This document shows, piece by piece, positions 5,229-5,909 of a DNA stretch of 5,909 nucleotides. The notes under the pieces are model-generated. The model was given only the letters and a program-made list of their open reading frames with translations. It was not told where the DNA came from and did no database searches. This stretch comes from a bacterium (lineage in GTDB: Bacteria > Krumholzibacteriota > Krumholzibacteria > LZORAL124-64-63), in contig JAUUZX010000118.1 in NCBI GenBank assembly GCA_030592025.1, forward strand, positions 1 through 5,909, given 5' to 3'. The translations under genes and the position numbers were made by a program. Each line of letters begins with the position of its first letter. Positions within the stretch are counted from its first letter, which is position 1.

Positions 5229-5909
5229 GTGGCAGAGGAAACGAGTGGCGAACGCACGGAAAGTGCAACAGGTAGACGGCGGGAACAGGCCCGCACCAAG
5301 GGCCAGGTAGCCAAGAGCCAGGAGGTCACCGGCGCCATCCTGCTGCTTATCGGCATCACCGTGCTGGTGGCCAGCGGCGGCCACTTCATGCGGATCCTGG
5401 GGCGCAACGCCACCTACCTGCTGGGGGAGTCCCACTCCCTGTCGCCCACGACGGTCTACGGGGTCCAGGAATTGCTCACCGGGAACCTGGAGGTGCTGTT
5501 GACGGCCCTGGCGCCCCTGCTCATCGCCGTGCTCATCGCGGGGATCGGCGGGAACATCCTCCAGGTGGGGTTCCACGCCAGCGCCGAGGCCCTGTCCTTC
5601 AAGACGGAGAAGCTCAACCCCATCTCGGGCATGAAGCGCTTCTTCCAGAAGACGGCCTTCTTCGACATCGTCAAAAATACCGTGAAGATCGGGCTCATCA
5701 CGCTCCTGGCCTGGTGGACCATCGACGGGCTGATCAACGAATTCTCATCCACGCCCATGATCTCGATCAACGGCGTGATCGAAACGGGCAAGGACGGATT
5801 CATCAAACTCATGTCGCGGTTGCTGGCCTTCGCAGTGCTCGTGGCTCTCATCGACTGGTTCTGGCAGAAGCGGCAGTTCGAGGACAACATCAAGATGAGC
5901 AAGCACGAA
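5229..5909 (+). CDS. flhB: FlhB, flagellar export switch protein, N-terminal part (3' partial)
   Basis: 227 residues are visible and the frame runs off the window end without a stop. Full FlhB proteins are usually about 350-380 residues, so the window holds mainly the membrane half. The amphipathic N-terminus shows the family pattern E8-R-T-E-S-A-T-G-R-R-R-E-Q-A-R-T-K-G-Q-V-A-K-S; a Gly stands at position 15, where most relatives have Pro. Hydrophobic segments lie near 35-51, 87-109, 148-165 and 192-211. Between the second and third is the conserved cytoplasmic loop with N-I-L-Q-V-G-F and L-N-P-I-S-G-M-K-R-F-F. The fragment ends K222-M-S-K-H-E, the start of the cytoplasmic linker. The autocleaving NPTH site that switches export specificity would lie beyond the edge. 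flhA would be expected next. Confidence 0.95.
   Translation, partial: MAEETSGERTESATGRRREQARTKGQVAKSQEVTGAILLLIGITVLVASGGHFMRILGRNATYLLGESHSLSPTTVYGVQELLTGNLEVLLTALAPLLIAVLIAGIGGNILQVGFHASAEALSFKTEKLNPISGMKRFFQKTAFFDIVKNTVKIGLITLLAWWTIDGLINEFSSTPMISINGVIETGKDGFIKLMSRLLAFAVLVALIDWFWQKRQFEDNIKMSKHE

Noticed and set aside
3278..5413. Second long minus-strand open frame, about 700 residues, opposite fliP-fliQ-fliR
   Set aside because: Same cause: it is antisense to confidently identified membrane-protein genes, and its protein has His/Asp-rich shadow composition and no domain.
1..5909. Search for a mobile element, CRISPR, toxin-antitoxin, defence or other undescribed system
   Set aside because: Every coding base is accounted for by standard flagellar genes; gaps other than 3098-3269 and 5144-5228 are at most 21 bp, and no foreign genes or terminal repeats are visible.

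Overview
The window is a GC-rich, tightly packed stretch of a bacterial flagellar gene cluster. All genes lie on the plus strand, in the order motB (5' end cut off) - fliL - fliM - fliN - fliO - [172-bp gap with a promoter] - fliP - fliQ - fliR - [85-bp gap] - flhB (3' end cut off). A peptidoglycan-binding MotB and a FliP with a cleavable signal peptide fit a motile bacterium. A textbook sigma-54 (RpoN) promoter points to RpoN-controlled flagellar transcription. The gene order matches that of several deep-branching and deltaproteobacterial-type lineages, and also spirochetes. FliN is a short single-domain protein rather than a CheC-fused FliY, which argues against Firmicutes, Thermotoga and spirochetes. 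The phylum cannot be named from this sequence; a high-GC diderm outside the enteric lineage is the most I would infer.

Region 1 (1-3097) encodes the motor and switch: the stator anchor MotB, the stator-associated FliL, the C-ring proteins FliM and FliN, and the export-gate assembly factor FliO. Spacings are 14, 21 and 3 bp, then a 1-bp overlap between fliN and fliO, so one transcript is likely. Notable points are a FliM with a shifted, degenerate N-terminal CheY-binding motif, a FliM whose FliG-binding GGxG loop reads GGPL, and a 69-bp AT-rich codon patch at the start of the FliM C-terminal domain.

Region 2 (3098-3269) is non-coding and regulatory. It holds a perfect-consensus sigma-54 core promoter (TGGCACG-N4-TTGC) whose predicted start gives a leader of about 29 nt containing the fliP Shine-Dalgarno. 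Upstream are an AT-rich tract and an imperfect inverted repeat at a distance typical of an enhancer site.

Region 3 (3270-5909) encodes the export gate FliP, FliQ, FliR and the N-terminal membrane half of FlhB. A structured 85-bp gap precedes flhB. Together the genes supply the stator anchor, the rotor/switch and the core of the flagellar type III export channel. The promoter splits the cluster into a motor/switch unit and an export-gate unit that can be transcribed independently. I see no mobile element, CRISPR array, tRNA, rRNA or undescribed system; the points of interest are regulatory and motif-level.
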